Assembly: GCF_018326425.1 (NCBI RefSeq)
Contig: NZ_AP024601.1
Location: forward strand, 1,600,001 to 1,664,000
DNA from: Polycladomyces abyssicola
GTDB lineage: Bacteria > Bacillota > Bacilli > Thermoactinomycetales > JIR-001
DNA: 64,000 nucleotides
Direction: 5' to 3'
The notes under the pieces were generated by a model. The model was not told where the DNA came from and ran no database searches. It saw only the letters and a program-made list of their open reading frames with translations. Made by a program: the position numbers and the translations under genes. Every line of letters begins with the position of its first letter. Positions within the stretch are counted from its first letter, which is position 1. Shown piece by piece: positions 1 through 9,398 of the stretch.

Positions 1-536
1 AATTGCTGCTTCATATTTCCAACTTTCGCGCCGTTAAACGGGTGGATGACGTGGTCCGCGTGTTTGAAAAAGTACAGCGCCAAATCCCCGCCAGACTGTT
101 GCTGGTGGGCGACGGGCCCGAATGGCCGCGGGTGGCGGAATTGGTGAATGAACTGAAGCTGGATCGGAAAGTGGTCTTTCTCGGGAAACAGGATGAAGTG
201 GCGCAACTCATTTCTCTCGCCGATTTGCTGTTGTTGCCTTCCGCAAAGGAAAGTTTCGGACTGGTGGCGCTGGAAGCGATGGCCTGCGGCGTTCCGGCCG
301 TTACATCCAACGCGGGCGGTTTGCCGGAGGTGGTAAAACACGGGGAAACCGGATACCTGGCGGAGATTGGGGATGTGGACCAGATGGCCGCGTATGCACT
401 GGAGTTGTTGACAGACCCGGTCAAGCACCGTCGGTTCTCCGAAAACGGGTTGAAACGGGCGCGGGAACACTTCAGTGCGGAGAAAATCGCGGATGAATAC
501 GAAGCGTTGTATCAGCGGGTATTGGCTGAGCCGTGA
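1..536 (+). CDS. bshA: N-acetyl-alpha-D-glucosaminyl L-malate synthase BshA, C-terminal part
   Basis: The gene enters from the left edge and only the last 178 or so codons are present. It is a GT-B fold, family 4 glycosyltransferase: the donor-binding half is visible, with the 'LLLVGDGPE' turn and the retaining E-x7-E motif in 'ESFGLVALEAMACGVP'. BshA uses UDP-GlcNAc and L-malate for the first step of bacillithiol synthesis in the cytoplasm. The assignment rests mainly on order, because bshA-cca-birA-panBCD is the conserved Bacillus arrangement; by sequence alone it could be another GT4 enzyme. Its stop codon is 17 bp before the cca start, so the two are probably co-transcribed. Confidence 0.85.
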   Translation, partial: LLLHISNFRAVKRVDDVVRVFEKVQRQIPARLLLVGDGPEWPRVAELVNELKLDRKVVFLGKQDEVAQLISLADLLLLPSAKESFGLVALEAMACGVPAVTSNAGGLPEVVKHGETGYLAEIGDVDQMAAYALELLTDPVKHRRFSENGLKRAREHFSAEKIADEYEALYQRVLAEP

Positions 537-553
537 GAGTAGGGAGGAAGAAG

Positions 554-1780
554 ATGGACCCACGAAAAGCGGCATTGTGGGTGATGGAACGTCTGGAGTC
601 AGCAGGATATCAAGCATATCTGGTCGGAGGGTGCGTTCGTGACGAGTTGTTGGGCAAACAGCCGAAGGACTACGACGTCACAACGGATGCCCGACCGGAG
701 ACGGTACAGGCGTTGTTTCCCCGTACCGCAGCAACAGGTCTGAAGCATGGAACCGTAACTGTGATTCACCGCGGGCAACCGGTGGAGGTGACCACTTTTC
801 GGGTTGAGACAGGCTACTCGGATCATCGTCGACCCGACAAAGTGGTCTTTGTTTCCCGTTTAGAGGATGATCTGGCACGGCGGGATTTCACCGTCAATGC
901 GATGGCGATGGACCGAGAGGGGCGCCTGTATGATCCGTTTGGCGGACAGAAAGACTTGAAGGAGAAGCGAATCCGAACGGTTGGAAACGCGGAAGAGCGA
1001 TTCGCAGAGGATGCGTTGCGCATGTTGCGGGCAGTTCGTTTCAGCGCTCAGCTGGGATTTCGGATCACTGACAAGACGGGCCGTGCCATCTGCCGGATGC
1101 GCCATACTCTGAGACATCTGGCCGTGGAACGGGTGACGGCGGAGTTGGAGAAAGTGTGGTCGGTGAAGTCTCCATCCATCGCGGTGCAGTATATACATGA
1201 GTGGGAGCTGTTACCTCATCTCCCGCCGTTTCACCGCTGGGACCAGATCCAAAAGGCGGAACTGCAACCGGCGGAACGGTTTGACCGTCTTACCACCCGC
1301 GAAGGCAGATGGGGGTTATTGTTACACGCCTGCCACGTTCCTCCGGAGCAAGCGGCGGGACATTTGCGGTTGTTGCGTTTGAAATCGGCGGATGTAAAAA
1401 CTATTAGCCGGATCTATCAGTTGGCGTTCGACTGTCGGGATTGGCACCCGATTACCCCGGTTGAGGGGAAACGGCTCCTTCTCCGACACGGGACGGAACC
1501 GGTGTTACAATCTCTACAGTGGAGTCGGGTGATGGGGCATATGGATACAGAGACTGCCGAACAACTGGAAATGATGTTTGAGAGATGGGCCAGGGAAATG
1601 CCTGTACGGCAACTGTCTGACCTGGCGATTGACGGAGGCCACCTGATCCAGGCGACGGGGCGTCCTCCCGGTCGATGGGTGGGACAGGCTTTGGCGTATC
1701 TGCTGGAGCAAGTAGCGTTGGGACGGTTGCCCAACGACCGTTCCCGATTGTTGGAGGAGGGAAGGCGATTTGGGAAGTGA
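554..1780 (+). CDS. cca: CCA tRNA nucleotidyltransferase
   Basis: About 408 residues, the usual length for a class II CCA-adding enzyme, which adds or repairs the 3' CCA of tRNAs. The N-terminal head holds the nucleotidyltransferase signature 'GGCVRDELLG' followed by the metal-binding 'DYDVTT', then 'RRDFTVNAMAMD' and 'RMLRAVRFSAQLGF' of the neck. An open frame reaches a GTG at 533, but the ATG at 554 is preferred because AGGGAGG (541-547) is six bases upstream and the enzyme family starts there. It ends inside the start of birA (11 bp overlap), which suggests translational coupling in a bshA-cca-birA operon. Confidence 0.95.
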   Translation: MDPRKAALWVMERLESAGYQAYLVGGCVRDELLGKQPKDYDVTTDARPETVQALFPRTAATGLKHGTVTVIHRGQPVEVTTFRVETGYSDHRRPDKVVFVSRLEDDLARRDFTVNAMAMDREGRLYDPFGGQKDLKEKRIRTVGNAEERFAEDALRMLRAVRFSAQLGFRITDKTGRAICRMRHTLRHLAVERVTAELEKVWSVKSPSIAVQYIHEWELLPHLPPFHRWDQIQKAELQPAERFDRLTTREGRWGLLLHACHVPPEQAAGHLRLLRLKSADVKTISRIYQLAFDCRDWHPITPVEGKRLLLRHGTEPVLQSLQWSRVMGHMDTETAEQLEMMFERWAREMPVRQLSDLAIDGGHLIQATGRPPGRWVGQALAYLLEQVALGRLPNDRSRLLEEGRRFGK

Positions 1781-2750
1781 GATCCGTGAACACCTGTTGG
1801 CGTTACTGATCGAGCATGCCGATCAATTCGTATCCGGTGAGGAGATCAGCAGACAGCTGGGTTGTACCCGTACGGCGATCTGGAAGCATATCGACGAATT
1901 GAGGAAGGCAGGATATGAAATCGAAGCTAGACCGAAAGCGGGGTATTGTCTCCGGTATCAGCCGGATCGGATTGCGCCAGAGGAGATCAAGGCGTTGCTC
2001 TCCACGCGACGGTTCGGACATGCTATTCATTATGTGGAATCGGTGGATTCGACGCAGTGGCTGGCTCACCAGGGCGTGCGCTCCGGTGCGAAGGAGGGAG
2101 CCCTGTTTCTCGCCGACGAGCAGACACAGGGCCGCGGACGTATGGGGCGCAAATGGCACTCGCCGCCGCGGTCCGGTATTTGGATGAGTTTGTTGTTACA
2201 GCCACAAATCCCGCTCAATCTCGCTCCACAGTTGACCTTGATGGCGTCAGTCGGGGTAACGCGGGCCATCCGACGGGAAACGGGTTTGCCGGTCACCATC
2301 AAATGGCCCAACGACCTGTTGATCGACGGGAAAAAAGTATGCGGTATCCTGACGGAGTTAAGAGGAGAACAGGATCAAATTCACTATGTCGTTCTGGGGA
2401 TCGGGATGAATGTCAATACACCGGCTGCATCGTTCCCTGAGGATTTGAAAACCATCGCCACCTCTCTGGCCGCCGAAAGTGGGCGCACCTATCGACGGGC
2501 AAAGCTGATCGCGGCGATTTTGGAAGAATTGGAGCATGTGTATGATCTGTATTTGACCGAGGGCTTTGAGCCAATTCGCCATTCCTGGGAATCTTTCGCC
2601 TGCATGCTCGGTCAATCAGTGACGGCTCATACCCCGCAAGGGCCGCGTCAGGGTATAGCCAGGGGGCTTCATGCTTCGGGAGCGTTATTGTTGGAAACCG
2701 ACGAAGGAGTCGTCGTCCCTGTTTACTCGGCGGACATCCGGCAGGTATGA
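1770..2750 (+). CDS. birA: Biotin-[acetyl-CoA-carboxylase] ligase / biotin operon repressor
   Basis: Bifunctional BirA of 326 residues. Residues 1-60 form a winged-helix DNA-binding domain ('CTRTAIWKHIDELRKAGYEI'); the catalytic domain has the biotinyl-AMP loop 'GRGRMGRKWHSP' and the 'KWPNDLLIDGKKVCGIL' segment; a small SH3-like C-terminal domain follows. It charges biotin onto carboxylase carrier domains and, with its HTH, should also repress biotin genes. The start is a TTG inside the end of cca with GGAGGAGGG just upstream. It closes the left-hand gene string. Confidence 0.95.
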   Translation: MGSEIREHLLALLIEHADQFVSGEEISRQLGCTRTAIWKHIDELRKAGYEIEARPKAGYCLRYQPDRIAPEEIKALLSTRRFGHAIHYVESVDSTQWLAHQGVRSGAKEGALFLADEQTQGRGRMGRKWHSPPRSGIWMSLLLQPQIPLNLAPQLTLMASVGVTRAIRRETGLPVTIKWPNDLLIDGKKVCGILTELRGEQDQIHYVVLGIGMNVNTPAASFPEDLKTIATSLAAESGRTYRRAKLIAAILEELEHVYDLYLTEGFEPIRHSWESFACMLGQSVTAHTPQGPRQGIARGLHASGALLLETDEGVVVPVYSADIRQV

Positions 2751-2924
2751 GCGGGGATTGTCAAAGCGGCTATTTTGCGTTACCCTTAATTCGACGGCAA
2801 TATCCCTTTTTCGGGAGTTGCACGTCAGTGTGGGTCTGATGGACATGATAAGTGACAACCGAATTGTTTTTTAAGTCTGCTCTGAGCCTGAGGGAGGGAC
2901 GGAGACAGAGAAAAGGGTGAAACC

Positions 2925-2966
2925 AACGCCTTTTCAGTCCTTTTTCCGGCTGGGAGGCGTTTTTTG
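2925..2966 (+). terminator. Possible terminator/attenuator before panB
   Basis: AACGCC (2925-2930) pairs with GGCGTT (2956-2961), and a T-rich stretch follows. The loop is about 25 nt, so it is weak as an intrinsic terminator. It may end the birA transcript or act as a leader attenuator for panB. Confidence 0.4.
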
Positions 2967-3014
2967 TCTTTCGCGGGTTCCCGTTCGGCTCAGGAGCGAT
3001 CGGAGGGAATCGAG

Positions 3015-3878
3015 ATGGAAGGGCGGAAAAAAGTCACCACCCGCATGTTGCGCGACATGAAGGAAAAAGGACAGAAAATCGCCATGATTACGGCCTATGA
3101 TTATCCTTCGGCCAAATTGGCGGATCAGGCGGGGGTGGACGTGATTTTGGTGGGGGACTCGCTGGGAATGGTGGTATTGGGGTATGATTCCACTATTCCG
3201 GTCACCATCGATGATATGGTGCATCACACCAAAGCGGTCACCCGCGGAACGAAACATGCGTTCGTCGTATCCGATCTGCCGTTTCTCACAAGCCATTTGG
3301 GAACGGAGCATGCGCTTCGAGCCGCAGGACGCCTGATGCAGGAAGCGGGAGCGAAAGCCGTCAAGATCGAGGGTGGTGAAGAAATCCTGCATGTGGTACG
3401 CGCTTGTGTGGCGGCCGGCATTCCGGTGATGGGCCACCTGGGCTTGACACCGCAATCGGTTCATCAACTGGGCGGATACCGGGTGCAGGGGCGCGATGCC
3501 GAGACGGCACAGCGCCTGATCCGTGATGCCCGTTTGCTGGAAGAGGCGGGAGCGTTCGCGTTGGTATTGGAGTGCGTGCCGGAGGAGTTGGCACGGGAAA
3601 TTACCAATGCAATCACCATCCCGACGATCGGAATCGGGGCAGGACGTTACTGTGACGGACAAGTACTGGTCTTCCACGACGTCTTGCAAATCTCCAGCGA
3701 GGTGAACCCTTCTTTCGTCCAAGCGTTTGCGGAGGCGGGAGCGGTGATGCAGGAAGGTATTTGTCGTTATGTGCAAGCTGTCAAAGAAACGCGTTTTCCA
3801 CAGGAAGAACACGTGTTCCACCTCTCTGACGAAGCGATGGCCACATTGTATGGAGGTAAGGGATTGAGCAGAAAATGA
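3015..3878 (+). CDS. panB: 3-methyl-2-oxobutanoate hydroxymethyltransferase
   Basis: Ketopantoate hydroxymethyltransferase, 287 residues, first committed step of pantothenate synthesis (2-oxoisovalerate plus methylene-THF). The TIM-barrel motifs 'ITAYDYPSAKLADQAGVD', 'VGDSLGMVVLGYDSTIPV' and 'KIEGGEE' are intact, as is the late 'TIGIGAGRYCDGQ'. The open frame extends upstream to 2964, but GGAGGG at 3002-3007 points to the ATG at 3015, which also gives the normal family N-terminus. Its stop overlaps panC by ATGA, so panB, panC and panD form one operon. Confidence 0.96.
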   Translation: MEGRKKVTTRMLRDMKEKGQKIAMITAYDYPSAKLADQAGVDVILVGDSLGMVVLGYDSTIPVTIDDMVHHTKAVTRGTKHAFVVSDLPFLTSHLGTEHALRAAGRLMQEAGAKAVKIEGGEEILHVVRACVAAGIPVMGHLGLTPQSVHQLGGYRVQGRDAETAQRLIRDARLLEEAGAFALVLECVPEELAREITNAITIPTIGIGAGRYCDGQVLVFHDVLQISSEVNPSFVQAFAEAGAVMQEGICRYVQAVKETRFPQEEHVFHLSDEAMATLYGGKGLSRK

Positions 3879-4732
3879 AGATCATTCATTCGATTCAGGA
3901 ATTGCGACAAACCTTGCGACCCCTTCGCTCGGGAACGATTGGTTTCGTACCGACGATGGGTTACTTGCATCGAGGGCACCAAAGTCTGATGGACCGGGCC
4001 CGTCAAGAATGCGACACGGTTGTGGTATCTGTTTTCGTCAACCCGTTGCAGTTCGGGCCAAATGAGGATTATGACCGCTACCCCAGAGATTTGGAACGAG
4101 ATGCAGCGATTGCCGAAGCTGCGGGTGTGGACTATTTGTTTGCGCCCAGTGTTGATGAAATGTATCCGTCGGAATCATTGACCACCGTGACCTTGCGCCA
4201 AATCACCGAGCCTTTGTGCGGTGCATCGCGTCCCGGTCATTTCGACGGTGTGGCAACCGTGGTAACGAAGCTGTTTCACATCGTCCAACCCGACAAGGCG
4301 TACTTTGGTTTGAAAGACGCGCAACAAGTGGCGGTCATCCAGCAGATGACAGAGGATCTCAATTTTCCGGTGGAGATCGTGCCTTGTCCGACAGTACGGG
4401 AGCCGGACGGTTTGGCGATGAGCTCCCGCAACGTGTACTTGTCGCCGGAAGAGCGACAGCAAGCGACCGTGTTGTACCGGGCACTGCGAGCGGCAAAAGA
4501 GCAAATTGAAGCGGGTACACTGACACGGGCGGCAGACGTGACTGCTTTTTTGGAGAAAGAAATCCGTACACAACCACTAGCGGACATCGACTACGTGCAG
4601 GTGTTGACCTATCCGCGGTTGGAACCGATTGACCGTTTGAAAAATGAGCGCATTATCATGGCGGTGGCAGTTCGGTTTGGCTCAACGCGGTTGATCGATA
4701 ACCTGATTCTGCCGGAAGAGGGGGACCGATGA
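3875..4732 (+). CDS. panC: Pantothenate synthetase
   Basis: Pantoate-beta-alanine ligase, 285 residues, joins pantoate and beta-alanine with ATP. The HIGH-type motif appears in '[14 protein letters not shown]', the KMSKS-like loop in 'DGLAMSSRN', and the substrate-binding '[14 protein letters not shown]' is present. It overlaps panB by four bases at the start and panD by four at the end, so the three genes are translationally linked. Confidence 0.96.
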   Translation: MKIIHSIQELRQTLRPLRSGTIGFVPTMGYLHRGHQSLMDRARQECDTVVVSVFVNPLQFGPNEDYDRYPRDLERDAAIAEAAGVDYLFAPSVDEMYPSESLTTVTLRQITEPLCGASRPGHFDGVATVVTKLFHIVQPDKAYFGLKDAQQVAVIQQMTEDLNFPVEIVPCPTVREPDGLAMSSRNVYLSPEERQQATVLYRALRAAKEQIEAGTLTRAADVTAFLEKEIRTQPLADIDYVQVLTYPRLEPIDRLKNERIIMAVAVRFGSTRLIDNLILPEEGDR

Positions 4733-5115
4733 TGTTTCGAACGATGATGAAGGCCAAGATTCACCGGGCCACGGTAACAGAAGCCAATCTGAACTACGTG
4801 GGCAGTGTGACGATCGACGAGGAGATTTTGGAACGTGTTGACATTTTGCCCAATGAAAAAGTGCAGATTGTCAACAACAACAATGGGGCCCGCTTGGAAA
4901 CCTACGTAATTCCCGGTCCGCGAGGCAGCCGGACCATTTGTTTGAATGGGGCAGCAGCCCGTCTGGTTCAGCCGGGTGATAAGGTGATTATTATCTCCTA
5001 CGCTTTGATGAGCGAGGAAGAGATCGCCCGTCATCAGCCGAAAATCGCGATTATGGGAGAGAACAACGAGATCCAGACGGTGATCGGAGAAGAAGTGCAC
5101 GGTACGGTCTTATAA
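4729..5115 (+). CDS. panD: Aspartate 1-decarboxylase
   Basis: 128 residues, matching the pyruvoyl-dependent decarboxylase that supplies beta-alanine to PanC. The self-processing Gly-Ser bond is visible in 'NYVGSVTID', where serine becomes the pyruvoyl group. Two adjacent ATGs (4729 and 4732) could be the start; the difference is one residue. It is the last gene of panBCD and is followed by a clear terminator. Confidence 0.96.
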   Translation: MMFRTMMKAKIHRATVTEANLNYVGSVTIDEEILERVDILPNEKVQIVNNNNGARLETYVIPGPRGSRTICLNGAAARLVQPGDKVIIISYALMSEEEIARHQPKIAIMGENNEIQTVIGEEVHGTVL

Positions 5116-5207
5116 AGAGCGAAAACGTGGATGGATTTGGTTGCCACTCCAGATGAAGCGAGAAACCCACGCCGTGTCTCTGTGGGGCAAGTCACAAATG
5201 GTGTAAG

Positions 5208-5248
5208 AAACAAGCCGTTCCATCAGGGAGCGGCTTGTTTTCGTTTTT
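5208..5248 (+). terminator. Intrinsic terminator of panBCD
   Basis: A perfect 10-bp stem (AAACAAGCCG at 5208-5217 with CGGCTTGTTT at 5231-5240) is followed by TTCGTTTTT. It lies about 90 bp after panD. Confidence 0.9.
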
Positions 5249-5342
5249 GGAGGGCTTACCATTGCGATCCCACCTTTTTTCAGCATGGAAAACGGGACGC
5301 GGGAGATACTCATAGCGAAAACCGCTGATGGGAGGGATGACC

Positions 5343-6710
5343 GTGTTTCACCAGTGGATCGATACCATCCTGCAAGGGTTAACTGAAATCGAAGACCAAT
5401 ATCCCACCGGTTCCGCTCAGGAACGTGAACGACTCAAAGAGCGGTTTCACCAAATTCAAACGGTATGCCAACATTTGTTGGAGTCATGGTCATTGGTGGA
5501 GGAACAGATGGCACGATTGCTTCAGCGTCATCCCGAGCTGTCTGTCCAGGATCAGGTGTTTGAGGAAGAATTTTGGTTGCGCGAGGAATCGGTACGGCAG
5601 TTTCGACAAGGTCAGGGGTATTATCAATTGCGGATGTTTGCGCAAGCGGAGGATGCGTTTTACCAAGTGGTAAAGGACGAACCCGAATTTTTGCTCGGAC
5701 GGATCTATTTGGCACTCAGCCATTTTCAGTCAGGTGAATGGGACGAAGCAGATCGTCAGTTCCAAATGGTGGCCAAAACAGCGACGCATGACGTCTTTCT
5801 CGGCTTTGCCCATCATATGCTGGGATGTGTGCGGGTCAAACGCGGGGATGACCGCCAGGCGATCCGAGTGTTTCACAAGGCGCTGTCGTACGACCAGCAC
5901 AATCCGGATACGTGGTTCAACATCGGTACGTGTCACTTCCGCCTGGGTGAATACACAGATGCGATCCGCCACTTTTTTCAAGCTGTGTTGTTGGATGAGG
6001 AAGATTGGGAAGCCATGTTGTCTCTGTCACAGTGTTATCAGCAAATAGGGGAGCGGGAAAACGGCCTGTACTGGCGAATATGGGTATACGAAAAAACGCG
6101 CCATCCCCATGTGATGGAAGCGATTGCCCATGACTACGAGGAAATGGGTAATCCGGAGGAGGCTTTATTGTGGTATCGGAAGTTGCTGTCGCATGACCCC
6201 GTCAACCCTGCCGCTTATAACGGAATCAGTTGGAACCTGTGGACGCTAGGCAAAACGACCGATGCCGAGATGTGGCTGAAAAAAGGGTTAAGTTTGGCTC
6301 CTCAAAACCCGGATTTGCTGTTCACTCGATTATGGATGTGGATGCAGCAGGGTGAATGGGCAAAGGCGGAACAAATGATGACTCGGGTACCGGATCATGT
6401 CAAACAGCAGCCGGATTGGTTGTTGATCCGTTCTCAATTTCTGACTCATCTGCACGAGTTCTCCAGGGCAGAATCACTGGCGGAGGCGGTCATGCAGCAG
6501 TCAGTACCGTCCGTTCAAGCCATGGGTTGTTTTCAAAAAGGGCGGATTTTATTGGAACAGGGTCGTACTGCAGAGGCGATCCGGCTGTTTCAACAAGCGC
6601 AACAGCTTTGCGTTCAATGGAAAGAACCCGTTTTTTTCGAAGGATTGTGCCATTTTATCGATGGACGTCCCGATTTGACCCGGCAACGCTGGCAACATTT
6701 GTCCACATGA
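5343..6710 (+). CDS. TPR-repeat protein
   Basis: About 455 residues made largely of tetratricopeptide repeats after a helical N-terminus (roughly residues 1-80). TPR signatures recur, for example 'YQLRMFAQAEDAFYQVV', 'DTWFNIGTCHFRLGEY' and 'AAYNGISWNLWTLGKT'. There is no signal peptide, so it should be a cytoplasmic scaffold or partner protein; no enzymatic motif is seen. GTG at 5343 is chosen because GGAGGG (5331-5336) is six bases upstream; the in-frame ATGs at 5328 and 5337 sit on top of that site. It ends 15 bp before ku and may be expressed with it. The function is unknown. Confidence 0.85.
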   Translation: MFHQWIDTILQGLTEIEDQYPTGSAQERERLKERFHQIQTVCQHLLESWSLVEEQMARLLQRHPELSVQDQVFEEEFWLREESVRQFRQGQGYYQLRMFAQAEDAFYQVVKDEPEFLLGRIYLALSHFQSGEWDEADRQFQMVAKTATHDVFLGFAHHMLGCVRVKRGDDRQAIRVFHKALSYDQHNPDTWFNIGTCHFRLGEYTDAIRHFFQAVLLDEEDWEAMLSLSQCYQQIGERENGLYWRIWVYEKTRHPHVMEAIAHDYEEMGNPEEALLWYRKLLSHDPVNPAAYNGISWNLWTLGKTTDAEMWLKKGLSLAPQNPDLLFTRLWMWMQQGEWAKAEQMMTRVPDHVKQQPDWLLIRSQFLTHLHEFSRAESLAEAVMQQSVPSVQAMGCFQKGRILLEQGRTAEAIRLFQQAQQLCVQWKEPVFFEGLCHFIDGRPDLTRQRWQHLST

Positions 6711-6725
6711 ATGGAGGGATACGCC

Positions 6726-7517
6726 ATGCATACCATATGGAAAGGTGCGATCAGCTTCGGCTTAGTCAATATCCCGGTCAAAATGTATGCGGCCACTGAA
6801 GAGAAAAAGGTGCCGTTTCGACTGTTACACAAAAAATGCCGGACACCATTGCAATATACCCGAACCTGTCCTTATTGCAAGGAGGAAGTGCCGTGGGCCG
6901 ATGTCGTGAAAGGGGTGGAATATGCGGACGGTAAATTCGTATTGATGGAAAAAGAGGAACTGGAGGCGATCGCACCGGAAAACCGCAAGGCGATCGAAAT
7001 TCTCGACTTTGTGGATTTGAGGGAAATCGATCCGATTTTCTTCGACCGCACCTATTATTTGGGGCCGGGTGATACCGGGGAACGAGCGTACACATTGCTC
7101 AGGGAGGCGATGGAACAGACAGGGAAAATCGGCGTGGCGCAGATCACGATTCGTTCCAAGCAAAATCTGGCGGTCGTCAGGGTGTATCAGAACTGTCTGG
7201 TGATGGAAACGATCTTTTACCCTGATGAAGTGCGATCCGCGGCATTGGTTCCGGGGGTACCGCAAGAGACGGTATTGCCGGAAAAAGAAATGGAAATGGC
7301 GCGTCAGCTGATCGATAGCTTGTCCACACCGTTTGATCCCGGAAAGTATCGGGACGATTACCGCGAAACGTTGCAAGAAGCGATCGAAAAGAAAATCCGC
7401 GGAGAAGAAATCGTGGAAGCACCAGAAGCTGAACCGGAAAAAGTGGTCGATCTGATGGAAGCGCTCAAGGCCAGCATCGATGCGGCTCAAAAAAGGAAGG
7501 CGGCCGGAACGGAATAA
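6726..7517 (+). CDS. ku: Non-homologous end-joining protein Ku
   Basis: 263 residues with the bacterial Ku core from the first codon ('WKGAISFGLVNIPVKMYAAT') and a CxxC pair in 'RTCPYCKEEV'. Ku binds double-strand DNA ends as a homodimer and recruits LigD; in Bacillus this protects spores. The C-terminus is acidic then Lys/Ala-rich, the region that usually contacts LigD or DNA. Start at ATG 6726 with GGAGGG seven bases upstream. The separate ligase (8419) and polymerase (10284) genes downstream complete the set. Confidence 0.97.
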   Translation: MHTIWKGAISFGLVNIPVKMYAATEEKKVPFRLLHKKCRTPLQYTRTCPYCKEEVPWADVVKGVEYADGKFVLMEKEELEAIAPENRKAIEILDFVDLREIDPIFFDRTYYLGPGDTGERAYTLLREAMEQTGKIGVAQITIRSKQNLAVVRVYQNCLVMETIFYPDEVRSAALVPGVPQETVLPEKEMEMARQLIDSLSTPFDPGKYRDDYRETLQEAIEKKIRGEEIVEAPEAEPEKVVDLMEALKASIDAAQKRKAAGTE

Positions 7518-7521
7518 GTTC

Positions 7522-7851
7522 TCACGGTTTCGGCCGCTCTTGTGTGTCCCAGTACCGTAAATAGGTTTTCTCACCGGTGGGAATGACCTCCAATAACCGA
7601 CCGTAACGGTCGTAGCGATACTCCACCTTCTCATACGTTTCAATCCGCCAGTCGCCATGTTGTTCGGCTCCTTCAAACCGATCTTGCACCTCCACCTTTT
7701 CACCCGGCAAGACGGGAACGGTGGTGGTGGGCGCAGTGGCCGGCAGAGACACTTGCCCCCTCGCCCAAAGCAGTGCACCCAACATCACGTTTACCGCCAA
7801 TGCAGTGAAAATAAAGGACTGCATCAAGATTTGTTTGATTCCCGGTTTCAT
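7522..7851 (-). CDS. Small membrane-anchored protein of unknown function
   Basis: About 109 residues. One N-terminal membrane segment ('QSFIFTALAVNVMLGALLWA') is followed by a short charged domain rich in Tyr, Arg and Glu, predicted to lie outside the cell. I recognise no family. The ATG at 7851 is preferred over 7863 because GGAGG is five bases in front of it. It is convergent with ku. Confidence 0.7.
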   Translation of the reverse strand: MKPGIKQILMQSFIFTALAVNVMLGALLWARGQVSLPATAPTTTVPVLPGEKVEVQDRFEGAEQHGDWRIETYEKVEYRYDRYGRLLEVIPTGEKTYLRYWDTQERPKP

Positions 7852-7964
7852 GGCCGCCTCCATTTTTGAACTCCGTTTTCTTTATCTATATGGGACAAGA
7901 GGGACATTTTAGAAGGGAGTTTGTTGGAACGAAGCGAAAACGGTAGATGGGAGGTGTTTGGTGC

Positions 7965-8249
7965 ATGCGTTTATCTGAATTGTTGGAGAAATACAAACAG
8001 GATCACCAACATCCGATCAACCAATTGACGCACGCGTTCGGCATCCCAATGATCGTGATCTCGATTCCGTTGGTGTTTTTTCAATGGAAAACCGCCCTCA
8101 TCCTGTTCGTGGCGGGCTGGATTTTGCAGTTCGTCGGTCATGCATTTGAAGGAAAAAAACCTTCTTTTTTCAGCAATCCCCGTTTTTTGTTGATCGGACC
8201 GTACTGGCTGGCAAAAAAGTGGACGAAGTGGTGGAAAAAAGACTCATAA
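7965..8249 (+). CDS. Mpo1-like / DUF962 family membrane protein
   Basis: 94 residues. The sequence has the DUF962 pattern: 'HPINQLTHAFGIPM' with conserved N and H, two hydrophobic segments, then 'GHAFEGKKPSFF' and 'GPYWLAKKW'. The yeast member Mpo1 is an Fe-dependent dioxygenase of 2-hydroxy fatty acids, but the bacterial short forms are not characterised, so no reaction is claimed. ATG 7965 has GGGAGGTG about eight bases upstream. Confidence 0.85.
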   Translation: MRLSELLEKYKQDHQHPINQLTHAFGIPMIVISIPLVFFQWKTALILFVAGWILQFVGHAFEGKKPSFFSNPRFLLIGPYWLAKKWTKWWKKDS

Positions 8250-8264
8250 ACTGATGCTTCAAGG

Positions 8265-8303
8265 CCGCGGGCAAAGTGGAGGATATTGCCCGCGGCTGCA
8301 CTT
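8265..8303 (+). terminator. Intrinsic terminator after the DUF962 gene
   Basis: A 10-bp perfect stem (CCGCGGGCAA at 8265-8274 with TTGCCCGCGG at 8286-8295) with an 11-nt loop, followed by a short pyrimidine-rich tail. Confidence 0.8.
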
Positions 8304-8418
8304 TTCCGATACTCGATAGGCTCAGGTTGTCGCTCACATGGGAAAAAATCGCTCCTTTACCGAGAGGGATGGCCCACAACTGGATTGGGGCAGACTAAAC
8401 TGCGGAGGGAGGCGCAAT

Positions 8419-9336
8419 ATGAGACTGCCCGCAATTCAGCCAATGGAGCCGGTATTGCAAACGACGATTCCCCAAAGCGACAGGTATTGGTATCAAGTCA
8501 AATGGGACGGGGTTCGGCTGCTGGCATGCAAAGATGAATCCGGGTGGTGGTTGTACAATCGCAAGCAAAACGAACGGACACAGACATATCCCGATCTGTT
8601 GGCGGAGTTGACGTTGTTGGAATGTGAGAGTGTGTTACTCGACGGCGAAGTGGTGGCCCTTAAAGACGGTCGTCCCGATTTTTTTCGGGTGTTGAAGCGG
8701 GATTTGGGATCTCCGGCCAACCAGTCCCGGTTAATGGATCGCATTCCGGTGTATTATATGGTGTTTGATCTGTTGTTTGCCGACGGACGTTGGTGGACGG
8801 ACCGTCCCCTCTTGGAACGTTACGAACGATTGACCCGGCTGATTCCTCCCGGATTAAAGCGAATCCATGTTTGCGATAACTATGAAAATGGTACGGCACT
8901 GTTTGAAACCATGAAGAAGAAAGACATGGAAGGGATCGTGATCAAGGAACGAGAGGGTGTGTATTATGTGGGGCACAAGCATCCCACATGGCAGAAGGTA
9001 AAGTATTTTCGCGAGATGCAAGCGGCGGTGATCGGGGCCACTTTGCGGCAAGGACGGGTAAATGCACTGATTTTGGGGGAACCCGCAGGAGCGCCCGAAC
9101 GGTATATTGGTAAAGCGGCTACCGGATTGAATCAACAGGAGCTGACCATATTAACTCAATTTCTTCCCCAATTGCAAATGTCCAAACCGCCGGTTGCCGT
9201 CGTCCCGCGTTTTCCGTCAACGGAAACAGTCGTTTGGTTACAGCCGCTGTTGACCGTTCAGGTACGGTTTCTTTCATGGACGCCGGATGGAACGTTGCGT
9301 TCACCCGTCATCAAAGGGTTCCCTATGTCGCCATAA
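8419..9336 (+). CDS. ligD: ATP-dependent DNA ligase (stand-alone LigD ligase domain)
   Basis: About 305 residues of ATP-dependent ligase. The adenylated lysine lies in 'YQVKWDGVRLL' (motif I), 'LLDGEVVAL' is motif III, 'EGIVIKERE' motif IV and 'WQKVKYF' motif V; the C-terminal OB fold follows. In Bacillus the LigD protein joins ligase and polymerase in one chain of roughly 600 residues; here the ligase stands alone and the polymerase is a separate gene at 10284. ATG 8419 is chosen because GGAGGGAGG lies just before it, although the frame is open from 8338. Confidence 0.92.
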   Translation: MRLPAIQPMEPVLQTTIPQSDRYWYQVKWDGVRLLACKDESGWWLYNRKQNERTQTYPDLLAELTLLECESVLLDGEVVALKDGRPDFFRVLKRDLGSPANQSRLMDRIPVYYMVFDLLFADGRWWTDRPLLERYERLTRLIPPGLKRIHVCDNYENGTALFETMKKKDMEGIVIKEREGVYYVGHKHPTWQKVKYFREMQAAVIGATLRQGRVNALILGEPAGAPERYIGKAATGLNQQELTILTQFLPQLQMSKPPVAVVPRFPSTETVVWLQPLLTVQVRFLSWTPDGTLRSPVIKGFPMSP

Positions 9337-9398
9337 ATAAAAAATCCCGCTTGTCGCGAGGATGAATTCCCCGCCATAGCGGGCAAAGGTCTCGGGTA

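Noticed and set aside
2925..2966. Riboswitch before panB
   Set aside because: Only one weak stem was found and none of the conserved riboswitch motifs I know.
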